Source of the DNA: DASUAS01 sp963841415 | GTDB lineage: Bacteria > Actinomycetota > Acidimicrobiia > IMCC26256 > DASPTH01 | Length of the DNA: 64,000 nt | Reading direction: 5' to 3' | Assembly: GCA_963841415.1 (NCBI GenBank) | Contig: CAWJCN010000001.1 | Location: forward strand, 1,364,001-1,428,000 | Shown here: positions 17,185-25,686 of the stretch, in pieces | Numbering within the stretch: position 1 is the first letter of the stretch | How the letters are laid out: each line of letters opens with the position of its first letter | Program-made: the position numbers and the translations under genes | The notes under the pieces: model-generated | Databases searched by the model: none | What the model saw: only the letters and a program-made list of their open reading frames with translations | Told to the model about the DNA's origin: nothing

Positions 17185-17681
17185 GGTTCGATCACCCGCC
17201 GTAGTTGTGTCAGCCCTCGGTGCACGAGCGATGCCACGGTGCCTTCACGGCAGCGCAGCAACTTCGCGATCTCGGACTGCGGGAGCCCTTCGTAGAACTG
17301 GAGCACGAGCGCCGCACGTTGCCGGTACGGCAACGCGGCGAGCGCGTCGAACATCTCATCGGCTTCGAGCCGTGCCTCTTCGACCACGAACAACGCGTCG
17401 GCCGAGCGTTCGCGCTTCGCGCGTCGCGAGGCGGAGCGGCACGCGTTGACCACCGCCTGGCGGAGGTAGGAACGCGGATGGTCGATGTGATGCCAGTGCG
17501 CGTGCGTTTTGATGAAGACGTCGTGCACGAGGTCCTGCGCGAGCGTCTCGGAACCGGTGAGCGCCCAGGCGAGCCGCACCATCGGCAGCTGCAGCTCCCG
17601 ATACAGGTCGACGAAGTCGGGCTCGAACTCGACCGCACCCGCAGCAGGCGGTGACGGCTCCCCCCGACTCGGTTCCGCCAT
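17181..17681 (-). CDS. ECF-type RNA polymerase sigma factor
   Basis: A 166-residue sigma-70-family protein. Region 2 includes MVRLAWALTGSETLAQDLVHDVFIKTH, in which TGSETLAQDLVHDVF corresponds to region 2.2. Region 4 is LPYRQRAALVLQFYEGLPQSEIA followed by the helix-turn-helix REGTVASLVHRGLTQLRR. The ATG at 17681 gives the usual ECF length; the frame stays open further upstream but that sequence is low in coding character. Coupled by a 4-bp overlap to the membrane protein downstream. No recognisable self-directed ECF promoter was found upstream. Confidence 0.82.
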   Translation of the reverse strand: MAEPSRGEPSPPAAGAVEFEPDFVDLYRELQLPMVRLAWALTGSETLAQDLVHDVFIKTHAHWHHIDHPRSYLRQAVVNACRSASRRAKRERSADALFVVEEARLEADEMFDALAALPYRQRAALVLQFYEGLPQSEIAKLLRCREGTVASLVHRGLTQLRRVIEP

Positions 17682-17995
17682 CCGCGCTCCCGGGCCATCG
17701 GGGAGGCGCGAGTGTGTCACAGGGCGTCTCCGCCGGCCGGGCCGCGGCACATCTGCCGGCGCCATCAGTGCGTCCGGAACGCGTCGGCGGCGGGCGGCGA
17801 GAAATCCGGCATCTCTTCTGAGACGCCGCCGAGGCCCACTTCCTTGCAATTTCCGCCAGCACGATGGTCCCAGCCGCCGGGCGTGGGCACCGGAGTGCAA
17901 GGAGACGGCTTCGTGGGACGTCTAGCCCACGTGCACGACTTCCATCATGCCTCGTCCAGCCACCGGGCGCGAGGCCTCGGTGGACGCGGCGGTCA
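17682..17995. other. Divergent intergenic region, no gene recognised
   Basis: About 314 bp between the sigma-factor start and the probable start of the membrane protein. It must hold two divergent promoters, but I see no convincing -35/-10 pair, riboswitch or repeat. Part of it may be 5' coding sequence of the membrane protein if an upstream start (as early as 17864) is used. Confidence 0.5.
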
Positions 17996-19765
17996 GTGCC
18001 CACCAACGCGGCCGTCCGGGTGACGGTCCACCAGACGCGCCAGCCGGCCGTCGGCGTCGGACTCGCCGTCGTCGCGCTGGTGCCGATCTTCGTCCTGGCG
18101 GGGCGGGCGTTCCTGCAGGACTGGTTGCCCGTCGGCGACGTCGCCACCATCGCGCTGCGCGTCTCGCAGGTCGGCACGCGGCACACACCGCTCGTCGGAC
18201 CGTACTCGCACTTCGGTTGGTCGCACCCGGGTCCGTTGCTGTACGAGATCCTCGCCCCGGCGTATCGGCTCGCCGGTCTGCGCAGCAACGGGCTGCTGCT
18301 CGGCGCGCTGCTGATCAACGGCGGCGCGATCGTGATCATCGTCGCCCGTCTGTACCGGATGTTCGGCCCCGTCGTCGCGCTCGCCGGCATCGCCTGCTTC
18401 GGCACCGTGAGCTGGTCGCTGGGGATGGCATGGTCGTGGTACCCGTGGAACCCGAACATCGCGGTACTCCCGTTCGCGGCACTGCTGGTGGTGGCCGCGA
18501 CCACCGCGCGCAACTCGTGGTGGGATCTCCCCCTGCTCGCAGCGATCGGGAGCTTCGTCGCGCAGACCCACGTCGCGTACCTCCCGCTGGTGGTCGCGCT
18601 CGTGCCGGTCGCGCTGATCGGCCGCTCCCGCCGCGTTGCTCCGCCGTACGCGAATCGGAGAAGAACCTGCGAAACGCCATCGCGCGGGACGATCGGGCTT
18701 CTCACCGGCGTCGTGGTGGCGGTCGCATGGGTGCCGACGCTCCTCGACGCGCTCCTGCACGACGGAGGCAACCTGCGGAAGCTCCTCGACTTCTGGCTCT
18801 CGGGGCACGACACGATGGGCATGTCCGCCGCCATCCGGATCATGAGCCTGGAGCTCTCCGTCCGCGCCCCCTGGCTCGGCTTCCACGAGCCGAGGTTCAT
18901 CGGTGCGGTCGCACCACGAGGCACGCCCATCCCGGTTGCGTTGCTCGCGGTGGTGTTGGCGGGGGTGGTGGCGTGGCGCGCCAAGGATCGGCTCGCCGTG
19001 CACTGCTGCCTGGTCGTCCTCGCGGCCACCGTGGTGGCCACGTTCTCGATCGCGAGGATCGTCGGGCTCGCATATCCGTATCTGCTGTTCGCCACCCGCG
19101 TGATCGGAGCCGCGAGCTGGCTCGCGGTCGTCGTCGTCGTCGTGCGAATCCTCGAACGACAGCGCCGAACACTGCCGCGGCGAGCGATGTGGGTCCTGGC
19201 GATCGTGGCGATGCTGCTGGTGACGACGGTCATGGCGAGCGGCGCGCTCCACGCCGGGATCGGCCCCGCCGAGGGGCAGCGGGGGTCGACGCACCTGGCG
19301 CGGGTCGTCGACGGCGCGGTGCGCAGCCTGTCGCCCGGCGAGACCGTGCGCGTCCACGCCTCGCCGACGTTTGCGGGCGAGACCTTCAAGGCCGGCCTGA
19401 TGGCGGGTCTCGTGGAGAAAGGACACGCGGTGTCGACCGACACCTCCGAACGACTGCACTTCGGATCCGCGATCGCGAACGGCGCGCGGGGCTCGGTGGA
19501 GCTCTACCTCACGGCTGGCGCGCACGACTACGACATGCACGCCGCGTCGTACCGCCTGGTGGCGGAATCAGGTCGACCGGTGTCCTTTCCCGCGGCGGCA
19601 CCGCCACCGCGTCCGGGCGAGGACCCCCACGTCTACCTGCGGCGAGTCGAGCCCCAGGTCGATCGGCGAACGTACCGCCGCCTCGTGGAGTACATGGTCA
19701 GCCCGTCCCCGATCGCGGTCTTCGCAATGCCCCGCGACACGCGTCAGGCGGGCGAGGCGTCCTGA
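17996..19765 (+). CDS. Polytopic membrane protein, possible GT39/PMT-like glycosyltransferase
   Basis: A protein of about 590 residues with roughly ten hydrophobic helices in the first 400 residues, and a soluble C-terminal domain of about 170 residues. The early loop HFGWSHPGPLLYEILAP resembles a motif common in actinobacterial multi-pass proteins related to polyprenyl-phosphate-sugar glycosyltransferases. A metal-site DD or DE pair is not obvious, so catalysis is uncertain. GTG at 17996 is one choice; GTG at 18020 is also possible and neither has a clear Shine-Dalgarno sequence. Its 3' end overlaps the convergent thioesterase gene by 22 bp. Confidence 0.6.
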   Translation: MPTNAAVRVTVHQTRQPAVGVGLAVVALVPIFVLAGRAFLQDWLPVGDVATIALRVSQVGTRHTPLVGPYSHFGWSHPGPLLYEILAPAYRLAGLRSNGLLLGALLINGGAIVIIVARLYRMFGPVVALAGIACFGTVSWSLGMAWSWYPWNPNIAVLPFAALLVVAATTARNSWWDLPLLAAIGSFVAQTHVAYLPLVVALVPVALIGRSRRVAPPYANRRRTCETPSRGTIGLLTGVVVAVAWVPTLLDALLHDGGNLRKLLDFWLSGHDTMGMSAAIRIMSLELSVRAPWLGFHEPRFIGAVAPRGTPIPVALLAVVLAGVVAWRAKDRLAVHCCLVVLAATVVATFSIARIVGLAYPYLLFATRVIGAASWLAVVVVVVRILERQRRTLPRRAMWVLAIVAMLLVTTVMASGALHAGIGPAEGQRGSTHLARVVDGAVRSLSPGETVRVHASPTFAGETFKAGLMAGLVEKGHAVSTDTSERLHFGSAIANGARGSVELYLTAGAHDYDMHAASYRLVAESGRPVSFPAAAPPPRPGEDPHVYLRRVEPQVDRRTYRRLVEYMVSPSPIAVFAMPRDTRQAGEAS

Positions 19766-20148
19766 CGGTTGCGCCACGTGCTGGGCAGCTGGAAGAAGCA
19801 CTTGCCGCGGGCCATCAGCAGGTCGTCGGAGTCGTAGACGTGCACGTCGACGAGCGCGGTGGCCTTGCCGGCGCGCACCACCTCACCGCGCGCGGTGTAG
19901 GTGCGACCGAGGGGCATCGCGTTGAGGTAGTCGACCTGAAGGTTCACGGTGGGGGCCCCGGTGCCGATGATCGACAGCAGGGCCATGCCGGCGACGTCGT
20001 CGACCAGCACGGCGAGGTAACCGCCGTGGACGTTCCCGACCGGGTTTCCCCACTCTGGCGGCGGTGTCCACTGGGCCTCGCTGCGGCCGTCCTCCATGAG
20101 GACAGACGTCATGTGCGCAGGTCGGTAGGTGTGCTGCGGTTCGGTCAC
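19744..20148 (-). CDS. PaaI-type hotdog thioesterase
   Basis: A 134-residue hotdog-fold protein. NPVGNVHGGYLAVLVDDVAG carries the HGG motif and the catalytic-type Asp of the PaaI/YigI thioesterases, and APTVNLQVDYLNAM is the central strand region. It would hydrolyse an acyl-CoA thioester, perhaps releasing CoA trapped in dead-end intermediates of the surrounding catabolism. Its ATG lies within a few bases of the end of the aldo/keto reductase remnant, and its 3' end overlaps the membrane-protein gene on the other strand. Confidence 0.85.
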   Translation of the reverse strand: MTEPQHTYRPAHMTSVLMEDGRSEAQWTPPPEWGNPVGNVHGGYLAVLVDDVAGMALLSIIGTGAPTVNLQVDYLNAMPLGRTYTARGEVVRAGKATALVDVHVYDSDDLLMARGKCFFQLPSTWRNRQDASPA

Positions 20149-20340
20149 GGCCGCACCCTAAGTGGCTCCGCGTCCCCCCGCGGCAATCCCACCATGGTCG
20201 CGAGCAACACGTCCCCACGGCGGCCGGTGCGGGCCGGCACCTCTCCGACGACCTGCTCGCTCTCGCCGTAGACGTCGGCCGTGTCGATCAGCGTGAGACC
20301 GGCGTCGAGCGCGCGCCCGAGCATCACCGCCGCCCGGGCT
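20145..20340 (-). pseudogene. Remnant of an aldo/keto reductase gene
   Basis: About 60 codons read AVMLGRALDAGLTLIDTADV followed by YGESEQVVGEV and GRRGDVLLATMVG. This is the catalytic-Asp/Tyr region of aldo/keto reductases (DTADVYG). The normal N-terminal barrel strand and about 250 C-terminal residues are missing: the left side ends at a stop next to the thioesterase ATG and the right side runs into the end of the amidohydrolase gene. Lys and His of the catalytic tetrad are absent, so it cannot be an active reductase. Evidence of a deletion in this spot. Confidence 0.7.
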
Positions 20341-21586
20341 ACGCCGCGGCGTACTTGCCGACCTTGAGTGCCCGCGCCAGCGTCCCACCCATGATGAGCT
20401 CCTGGTCTTCCTGCGCCATGTCCTCGACGACCTCGCTGTAGGCGAGCGGGTCACCGAGCCCTTCGGGGTGCGGGAAGTCGGAGCCGAACATCAGGCGGTC
20501 GGCGGGCATGCCGATGTCGAGCAGCCCCTGCGGGTCGGGCTCGTGGAAGATGTGGCAGTAGATGTTGCGCTTGAACACCTCGAACGGGTCCTCGTCGAAG
20601 AGCACCGGCGACCGGTCGTAGGCTCGCTGGATGCGCTGCACGAACGGCCGGATCCACGTGGCCCAGTACTCGACCGGCATGAACTTCAGCTTCGGGAAGC
20701 GCGTGGCGAGCCCGTGGCCGATGATCGAGGCCATGCCGTCGTGCACGACGTTCTTGTCGGACATCATCGCCTGGAACGCGGGCGAGCCCTGCGCCTTGAA
20801 CGGGAGCATCTCGCCCGGGAAGCCCTCCCACTCGTTCACGTAGCGCTGGTAGCCGGGGTCGCCGGAGTGCATGCCGACGACGATGTCGAGGCGCTCCACC
20901 TCGGCCCAGAACGGGTCGAACTCCTTCAGCGCGAACGACTTGCGGCCCTGCCAGGTGGGCACCGGCGCGACGCGGATCAGGAAGATCTTGGCGCCCCGCT
21001 CGTGGATGTACGCGAGCTCCTCGAGCGCGGGTCCGGGCCCCTCGGCGAGAGTGATGATCGGTGTCGCGTAGATGGCGTCGCCGTACACGTACGACCAGTG
21101 CTCGTGCATCCACTCGTTGAGCGCGTGGATGACCGTCACCGCGAAGTGCGGGTCGTCGGCCACCCGCTCCTCGATCACGCTCGCCAACGTCGGCCACAGC
21201 AGCGTGCGGTCGATGCCCATGTCCTTCATGAGCGCGAACCGGGGCTCGGGATCGAAGAACGCGTCGATGCCCGGCATCGCCTTCGGCTTCACGCCGTCGC
21301 GCTGGCTCTTGCCGCTCTCACCCTTGTTCGACGCGGTGTTGCCCCAGCCGCCGGGCACCGCGACCCGGGCGAAGGTGGGGTTCGGGATGTAGTGGCTGAT
21401 GTGGTCGCGGATCGCGAGCTTGGTGCGGCCGTCGACCTCGATGTACTTGACCGCATCCTTGTAGTCCTTGGGCAGGAACTTGGTGAGCGCGTCCTGGTTC
21501 TCGTAGAGGTGGTTGTCGGAGTCGAACGTCTCGTACGGCAGCCGGCGCTCGCGGACGTAGATCAGGTCTTGGTCGGTGTCGGCCAT
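20339..21586 (-). CDS. ACMSD-like amidohydrolase (amidohydrolase-2 family)
   Basis: A 415-residue family member, more divergent than those at 183, 7375, 8555 and 12986. The N-terminal metal region is FDSDNHLYENQD, the mid-barrel region VVGMHSGDPGYQRY and the C-terminal part LMFGSDFPHPEGLGDP. ATG start at 21586 with AGGAG-like sequence upstream. The kinase-like gene at 21682 lies 95 bp upstream on the same strand and could be co-transcribed. The family is used for aromatic or unsaturated ring products in actinobacterial catabolism; the exact substrate is unknown. Confidence 0.82.
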   Translation of the reverse strand: MADTDQDLIYVRERRLPYETFDSDNHLYENQDALTKFLPKDYKDAVKYIEVDGRTKLAIRDHISHYIPNPTFARVAVPGGWGNTASNKGESGKSQRDGVKPKAMPGIDAFFDPEPRFALMKDMGIDRTLLWPTLASVIEERVADDPHFAVTVIHALNEWMHEHWSYVYGDAIYATPIITLAEGPGPALEELAYIHERGAKIFLIRVAPVPTWQGRKSFALKEFDPFWAEVERLDIVVGMHSGDPGYQRYVNEWEGFPGEMLPFKAQGSPAFQAMMSDKNVVHDGMASIIGHGLATRFPKLKFMPVEYWATWIRPFVQRIQRAYDRSPVLFDEDPFEVFKRNIYCHIFHEPDPQGLLDIGMPADRLMFGSDFPHPEGLGDPLAYSEVVEDMAQEDQELIMGGTLARALKVGKYAAA

Positions 21587-21631
21587 GGTTGCGGATCTCC
21601 TCGTCGAACCCTCGCGTGAACTCGTCCAGAT

Positions 21632-21646
21632 TCGCAGAGATTGCGA
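21632..21646 (-). promoter_or_regulatory. Short inverted repeat upstream of the amidohydrolase at 21586
   Basis: TCGCA (21632-21636), GAGAT and TGCGA (21642-21646) form a 5-bp-arm inverted repeat 46 bp upstream of the ATG. It is a candidate operator; the arms are short enough to be chance. Confidence 0.3.
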
Positions 21647-21681
21647 CTCCGTCACAATTTCGCCAGGCTCGACGGCCGACG

Positions 21682-22746
21682 TCACGCGTCCCTGAGCGCG
21701 GCGAGACGTTCGGGGCGTGGGAGCACGGCGCCGTCGTCGGGGGGATCGTCGATGCCGAGCTCGACCAACGCAGGCGTGGTGAACATCGAGACGCCGTAGC
21801 CCATGAGGCCCAAGCGCACGTCGTCGGTGTGACCGGCGTCGAACAGCATCGACCCGAGCAAGAGGATGACGCCGAGCTTGTAGCCCTGCAACGCACGGTG
21901 CCACTCCAGGTCGCGCACGGCGTTCCCGGTGAGCGCGGTGTAACGCGTCGCGAGCTCGTCGACGGTCAACGACGCCGGCAGGTTGGTGAACATGTTGGGG
22001 AGCTGCCACGTGACCTGCGCGTAACCGACGTCGGCCATCGGATCGCCGAGCGACGCGAGCTCCCAGTCGAACGACGCGGTCAGCTCGTCGCCGACGAACG
22101 CGAAGTTCCCGGGCTTGGCGTCGCCGTGCACCAGCGTGACGCGCGGGTCGGCCCGCGGACGCTCGGCCTCGAGGCGCGCCAGGAGCAGTTCGAGCGCGGG
22201 CAACGGTCCGCGTTGCACGCGCCGCATCTCGTCGCTCCAGAAGCCGAGCTCACGGTCGACGAAGTCACGGCCCTCCCCGAGGAAGTCGAGCGTGCCCACG
22301 TCGACCCGGTGGATCGCAGCCAGCTCGTCGACCAACGCTTCGGACATCCGCCGGACGCGGGGCGGGTCGTCGGTGAGCTCGGCCGGGATCGCGCGCTCGT
22401 ACACCGTCCCCCGCGCGCACTCCATGACGAAGAACTCGCGCCCGAGCACCTCGCCGGTCGGCTCGTACCAGAGCACCGCCGGTGAGCGCACCGGCGTCGA
22501 CTCGAGCGAGCGCAAGAGGTCGAACTGCTTGCGCAGGTCGTAGGGCTCGAGGAGGCCCGGCGGTTGCGGACGGACGCGCAGCACGACCTCCCGGTGCTGT
22601 CGGGTGCCGTCGGTCCACGAGAGCGAGAGGCGGATGGTCTCGGCCGAGTGGCCGGTCGGCACGCCCTCGAAGTCGTCGATCGTGACCCGGGCGACACCGA
22701 GCTGCTCGGCGAACCACGAGGCGAGCACGGCCTGCTGGTCGGACAC
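21682..22746 (-). CDS. APH-family phosphotransferase, ACAD10/FadE36-type
   Basis: A 354-residue protein kinase-like phosphotransferase: VPTGHSAETIRL near the N-terminus, the catalytic loop VTLVHGDAKPGNFAFV and the metal site TASFDWELASLGDPMADVGY. The WELASLGDP motif is typical of the phosphotransferases that lie beside acyl-CoA dehydrogenases or are fused to them (ACAD10/11), which phosphorylate 4-hydroxyacyl-CoA. That role is inferred from family only. Divergent from the SDR gene at 22789, with 42 bp between starts. Confidence 0.82.
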   Translation of the reverse strand: MSDQQAVLASWFAEQLGVARVTIDDFEGVPTGHSAETIRLSLSWTDGTRQHREVVLRVRPQPPGLLEPYDLRKQFDLLRSLESTPVRSPAVLWYEPTGEVLGREFFVMECARGTVYERAIPAELTDDPPRVRRMSEALVDELAAIHRVDVGTLDFLGEGRDFVDRELGFWSDEMRRVQRGPLPALELLLARLEAERPRADPRVTLVHGDAKPGNFAFVGDELTASFDWELASLGDPMADVGYAQVTWQLPNMFTNLPASLTVDELATRYTALTGNAVRDLEWHRALQGYKLGVILLLGSMLFDAGHTDDVRLGLMGYGVSMFTTPALVELGIDDPPDDGAVLPRPERLAALRDA

Positions 22747-22788
22747 GTCGGCACGCTAACTCGAACGCGCCACGTATCGTCTCGTGAC

Positions 22789-23565
22789 ATGCGCCGCTTC
22801 GTCGACAAGGTCGTCGTCATCACGGGAGGCGGCGCCGGCATCGGTCGCACCTACGCGCACCGCTTCGCGGCCGAAGGCGCGTCGATCGTCGTGGCCGACC
22901 TCGACGGGGTGGCCGCCACGCGCGTGGCCGACGAAGTCGCGGACCTCGGCACCCGTGGGCTCGCCCACGTGATGGACGTGACCGACGCCGACGGCGCGAC
23001 GGCGATGGTCGAGCGCGCGATCGCCGATCTGGGTGGGATCGACGTGCTGGTCAACAACGCCGGCGTGCACCTCGACCACGCACAGCTGCCGTTCACGCTG
23101 GACGCGGTTCCGGAGTGGCGCCACGTGCTCGACGTCAACGTGATCGGCGCGCTGATCTGCGCCGCCGCGTGTCGTCCGGCGATGGCCGCGCGCGGAGGCG
23201 GCGCGATCGTGAACATGTCGTCGATGGCCGCGTACGGCGGCACCGGGGCCTACGGCGTGTCGAAGCTGGCGCTCAACTCGCTCACGGTGAGCATGGCCAA
23301 CGACTTCGCCGCCGACGGCATCCGCGTGAACGGCATCGCCCCTGGCCTCGTCGACTCCGAGGCGGCGGTGGACTGGTGGAACGATGCCGCGCGCGCCGGC
23401 ATGGAGGGGATCGACCAGCTGCTCATCGGTCAGCAGATGATCAAGCGGCAGGGCACCATGCAGGACCTCGCCGAGATGTGCCTGTTCCTCTGCTCCGACG
23501 GCGCCAGCTTCGTGACCGCGCAGACGATCCTGGTCGACGGCGGGTCGACCAAGAAGCCCTACTGA
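22789..23565 (+). CDS. Short-chain dehydrogenase/reductase
   Basis: A 258-residue classical SDR: cofactor motif ITGGGAGIG (about residues 11-19), NNAG, catalytic Ser in VNMSSMAAYGG and Tyr/Lys in YGVSK. Asp after the second strand (VADLDG) predicts NAD(H) preference. ATG at 22789. Its 3' end overlaps the convergent SnoaL-like gene by 7 bp. Substrate unknown, probably a hydroxyacyl or alicyclic alcohol intermediate. Confidence 0.88.
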   Translation: MRRFVDKVVVITGGGAGIGRTYAHRFAAEGASIVVADLDGVAATRVADEVADLGTRGLAHVMDVTDADGATAMVERAIADLGGIDVLVNNAGVHLDHAQLPFTLDAVPEWRHVLDVNVIGALICAAACRPAMAARGGGAIVNMSSMAAYGGTGAYGVSKLALNSLTVSMANDFAADGIRVNGIAPGLVDSEAAVDWWNDAARAGMEGIDQLLIGQQMIKRQGTMQDLAEMCLFLCSDGASFVTAQTILVDGGSTKKPY

Positions 23566-24164
23566 CGACCCTTGTCCGCCCGTACCGGCGCGAGCAACGC
23601 GGCCAGCTCGCTGGGTCGGGTCACGCCGGGCACGGTGCCCTCGAACCAGGTCGGCTGCGGTGGCGCGTCGAGCCGGGCCCACTCGGGGGTGCTCGGCCAG
23701 TGCCGCCGGGTCATGCGGTCGGTGTCATCGACGACCCCCATCTTTCGGCACGCCTCGGAGTAGGCCGCCGCGGTGCGGCGCGCACCGGACAGGTCCCAGA
23801 AGTCCTCTTCGCCGAGCCACTTGCCGTCACCCGCGTACCAGGCGACGGAGAGGCCCGCGAAGTCGAAGTAGGGCGGACCTGACGGATCCGGGTTGTCGCG
23901 ACGGTTCTGCATGTGGAACACGACCTTCTCGTCTTCGATCGTGTACCAGTCGAGCACCGTGTAGATCTCGGGCACGCCGCCCATCGAGGCGGCGATCCAG
24001 ATCCTCACCTCGTCCTTGCCGTCGAGGCGTCCCCACCAGTGATCGACGTACACCACGTCTTCGACGAAGAGGTCGACCCACGCCTCCCAGTCCTCGCGCA
24101 CCGGTCCGGTCGCGAAGTACGTCGCGAACGCGCGGTCGACCTCGTCACGGGTGAACTCGGGCAT
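23559..24164 (-). CDS. SnoaL/NTF2-like protein with extended C-terminus
   Basis: A 201-residue protein. The N-terminal 130 residues have the cone-shaped NTF2-like pattern: VDRAFATYFATG, then VDLFVEDVVYVDHWWGRLDGKDEV and FHMQNRRDNPDPSGPPYFDF. Members include ketosteroid isomerase-like and polyketide cyclase-like enzymes, as well as non-enzymatic proteins. The C-terminal segment of about 60 residues carries no known motif. ATG at 24164, 127 bp from the divergent solute-binding protein gene. Confidence 0.7.
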   Translation of the reverse strand: MPEFTRDEVDRAFATYFATGPVREDWEAWVDLFVEDVVYVDHWWGRLDGKDEVRIWIAASMGGVPEIYTVLDWYTIEDEKVVFHMQNRRDNPDPSGPPYFDFAGLSVAWYAGDGKWLGEEDFWDLSGARRTAAAYSEACRKMGVVDDTDRMTRRHWPSTPEWARLDAPPQPTWFEGTVPGVTRPSELAALLAPVRADKGRQ

Positions 24165-24243
24165 CGTCGTCTCCCTGGTCGCGGAGCCTGCACACTGCCA
24201 TGGTTCGCGGCCTGCCATGCATCTCCACGGCGAACGTGCAAGA

Positions 24244-24276
24244 GTGTCGCCGGCCGTCGCTCGGGGGGAGCGACAC
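24244..24276 (+). promoter_or_regulatory. Leader with two mutually exclusive hairpins before the solute-binding protein
   Basis: GTGTCGC (24244-24250) can pair with GCGACAC (24270-24276). Alternatively GTCGCTC (24256-24262) can pair with GAGCGAC (24268-24274) across a GGGGG loop. Both use the same 3' strand, so only one can form. The Shine-Dalgarno region (GGGGGGA) and ATG at 24292 follow directly. It could modulate translation or simply stabilise the mRNA; no known riboswitch class is recognised. Confidence 0.35.
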
Positions 24277-24291
24277 CGATGGGGGGAAACG

Positions 24292-25635
24292 ATGATCAAG
24301 GTTCGGACCGCGGCAGTGGCCGGTCTGGTGCTCGTCGCGCTGGCGGTGCCGGCGATCGGCACCGCGTCGGCGCAGTCCAGCAACGAAAAGCCCAAGGCGA
24401 CCGAGGTCGGTGTCACGGCCAGCGAGATCCACATCGCCGCCATCGCTGACGTCGACAACCCGTTCGCGCCGGGTCTGTTCCAGGGCGCGGTCGACGGCGT
24501 GAAGGCCGGCGCCGCCTACCTGAACAGCAAGGGCGGACTGGCCGGCCGCAAGGTCAAGGTCGACTTCTACGACTCCAAGCTCAACGGCAACGAGTCGCGC
24601 AACGCGACGATCTCGGGTTGCGAGAACGACTACGCCCTGGTGGGCACCTCGGCGCTCTTCCTCACCGAGGTCTCCGACATCGTCAACTGCAAGGACCAGG
24701 CCGGCCAGGCCACCGGCATCCCCGACCTGTCGGCGGTCACCACCGGTGTCCCCGAGTCGTGCTCGACGATGTCGTTCCCGGCGTACGGCACCGCGCTCGA
24801 CTGCCCGACCGTCAACCAGAACCCGCAGACCTTCTACGGCAACCAGGGCCCGGCGAAGTGGGAGCTGTCCAAGAACAAGGGCGGGCTCCACGGCGTGACG
24901 ATCGTGGGGAACGACACCAAGGACGCCGCGCGCGGCGGCACGATCCTCGGCCTGACTGCACAGCAGGCAGGGATCAAGGCCGATCAGGGCGACCCCGTGG
25001 TGGCCGTGTCGGGTCGTGACCCGCAGAGCGTGTTCACGCCGATCGTGCAGAAGATGAAGCAAGACAACTCGAACTGGTCGTTGAACGTCGGCTCGGTGAA
25101 CCAGGGGCTCTTGCTGCGCAACGAGGCCCAGCTCCAGGGCATCGACGCATCGAAGGTCCTCTGGGAGTGCGCGTCGTGCTACGGCAACACGGTCGTGAAC
25201 GACAACTCGCAGCAGTTCGAAGGCGAGGTCCAGTTCCTGGGCTTCCTGCCCTTCGAGGAGGCATCGGTCAACCCGACGGTGAAGAGCTTCCTCAAGTACA
25301 TGAAGCAGGTCGGCGGGACGCCCGACCAGTTCTCGGCGTACTCGTACGCCGCCACGCTGGCGTTCGCCGACGCGGTCAACGCGATCGTGAAGAAGGATGG
25401 CGTCAACGGCCTCACCCGCACGAACCTCATCAACGCCATCAAGGGGCTGACCGACTTCGACGCCGGCGGCATGCTCGGCAAGCGGTCGTTCAAGGACGGC
25501 AAGACCACGTCGTGCTTCCTGATGGTCAAGTGGACGAACGGCAAGTGGGTCCGCCAGTACCCGTCGAAGAAGGGCACGTTCGACTGCAAGTCGTCGAACG
25601 CGGTGGACATCAAGGCGAACCTGATCACGCAGTAG
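24292..25635 (+). CDS. Branched-chain amino acid-type ABC substrate-binding protein
   Basis: A 447-residue periplasmic-binding-protein type I (LivJ-like). A Sec signal peptide occupies about residues 1-27 with an AxA-type cleavage region (GTASA-QSS) and no lipobox. The mature protein begins with the first strand of the fold (SEIHIAAIADVDNPFAPG) and shows LNSKGGLAGRKVKVDFYDSK, typical of the family. Four Cys in the middle (GCENDY, IVNCKD, PESCSTM, LDCPT) could form disulfides. The substrate may be any of many small acids; these proteins are common beside catabolic genes. No permease or ATPase genes are next to it, so it must use components encoded elsewhere. Confidence 0.82.
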   Translation: MIKVRTAAVAGLVLVALAVPAIGTASAQSSNEKPKATEVGVTASEIHIAAIADVDNPFAPGLFQGAVDGVKAGAAYLNSKGGLAGRKVKVDFYDSKLNGNESRNATISGCENDYALVGTSALFLTEVSDIVNCKDQAGQATGIPDLSAVTTGVPESCSTMSFPAYGTALDCPTVNQNPQTFYGNQGPAKWELSKNKGGLHGVTIVGNDTKDAARGGTILGLTAQQAGIKADQGDPVVAVSGRDPQSVFTPIVQKMKQDNSNWSLNVGSVNQGLLLRNEAQLQGIDASKVLWECASCYGNTVVNDNSQQFEGEVQFLGFLPFEEASVNPTVKSFLKYMKQVGGTPDQFSAYSYAATLAFADAVNAIVKKDGVNGLTRTNLINAIKGLTDFDAGGMLGKRSFKDGKTTSCFLMVKWTNGKWVRQYPSKKGTFDCKSSNAVDIKANLITQ

Positions 25636-25639
25636 CGAC

Positions 25640-25675
25640 GCGGGTCAGCGGGGGTTTCGGCTCCCGCTGACCCGC
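25640..25675. terminator. Strong stem-loop terminator between convergent genes
   Basis: Perfect 13-bp arms GCGGGTCAGCGGG and CCCGCTGACCCGC with a 10-base loop, directly after the solute-binding protein stop and before the end of the convergent SDR. No T-run follows. Likely works in both directions. Confidence 0.75.
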
Positions 25676-25686
25676 TCGTGCAATGG

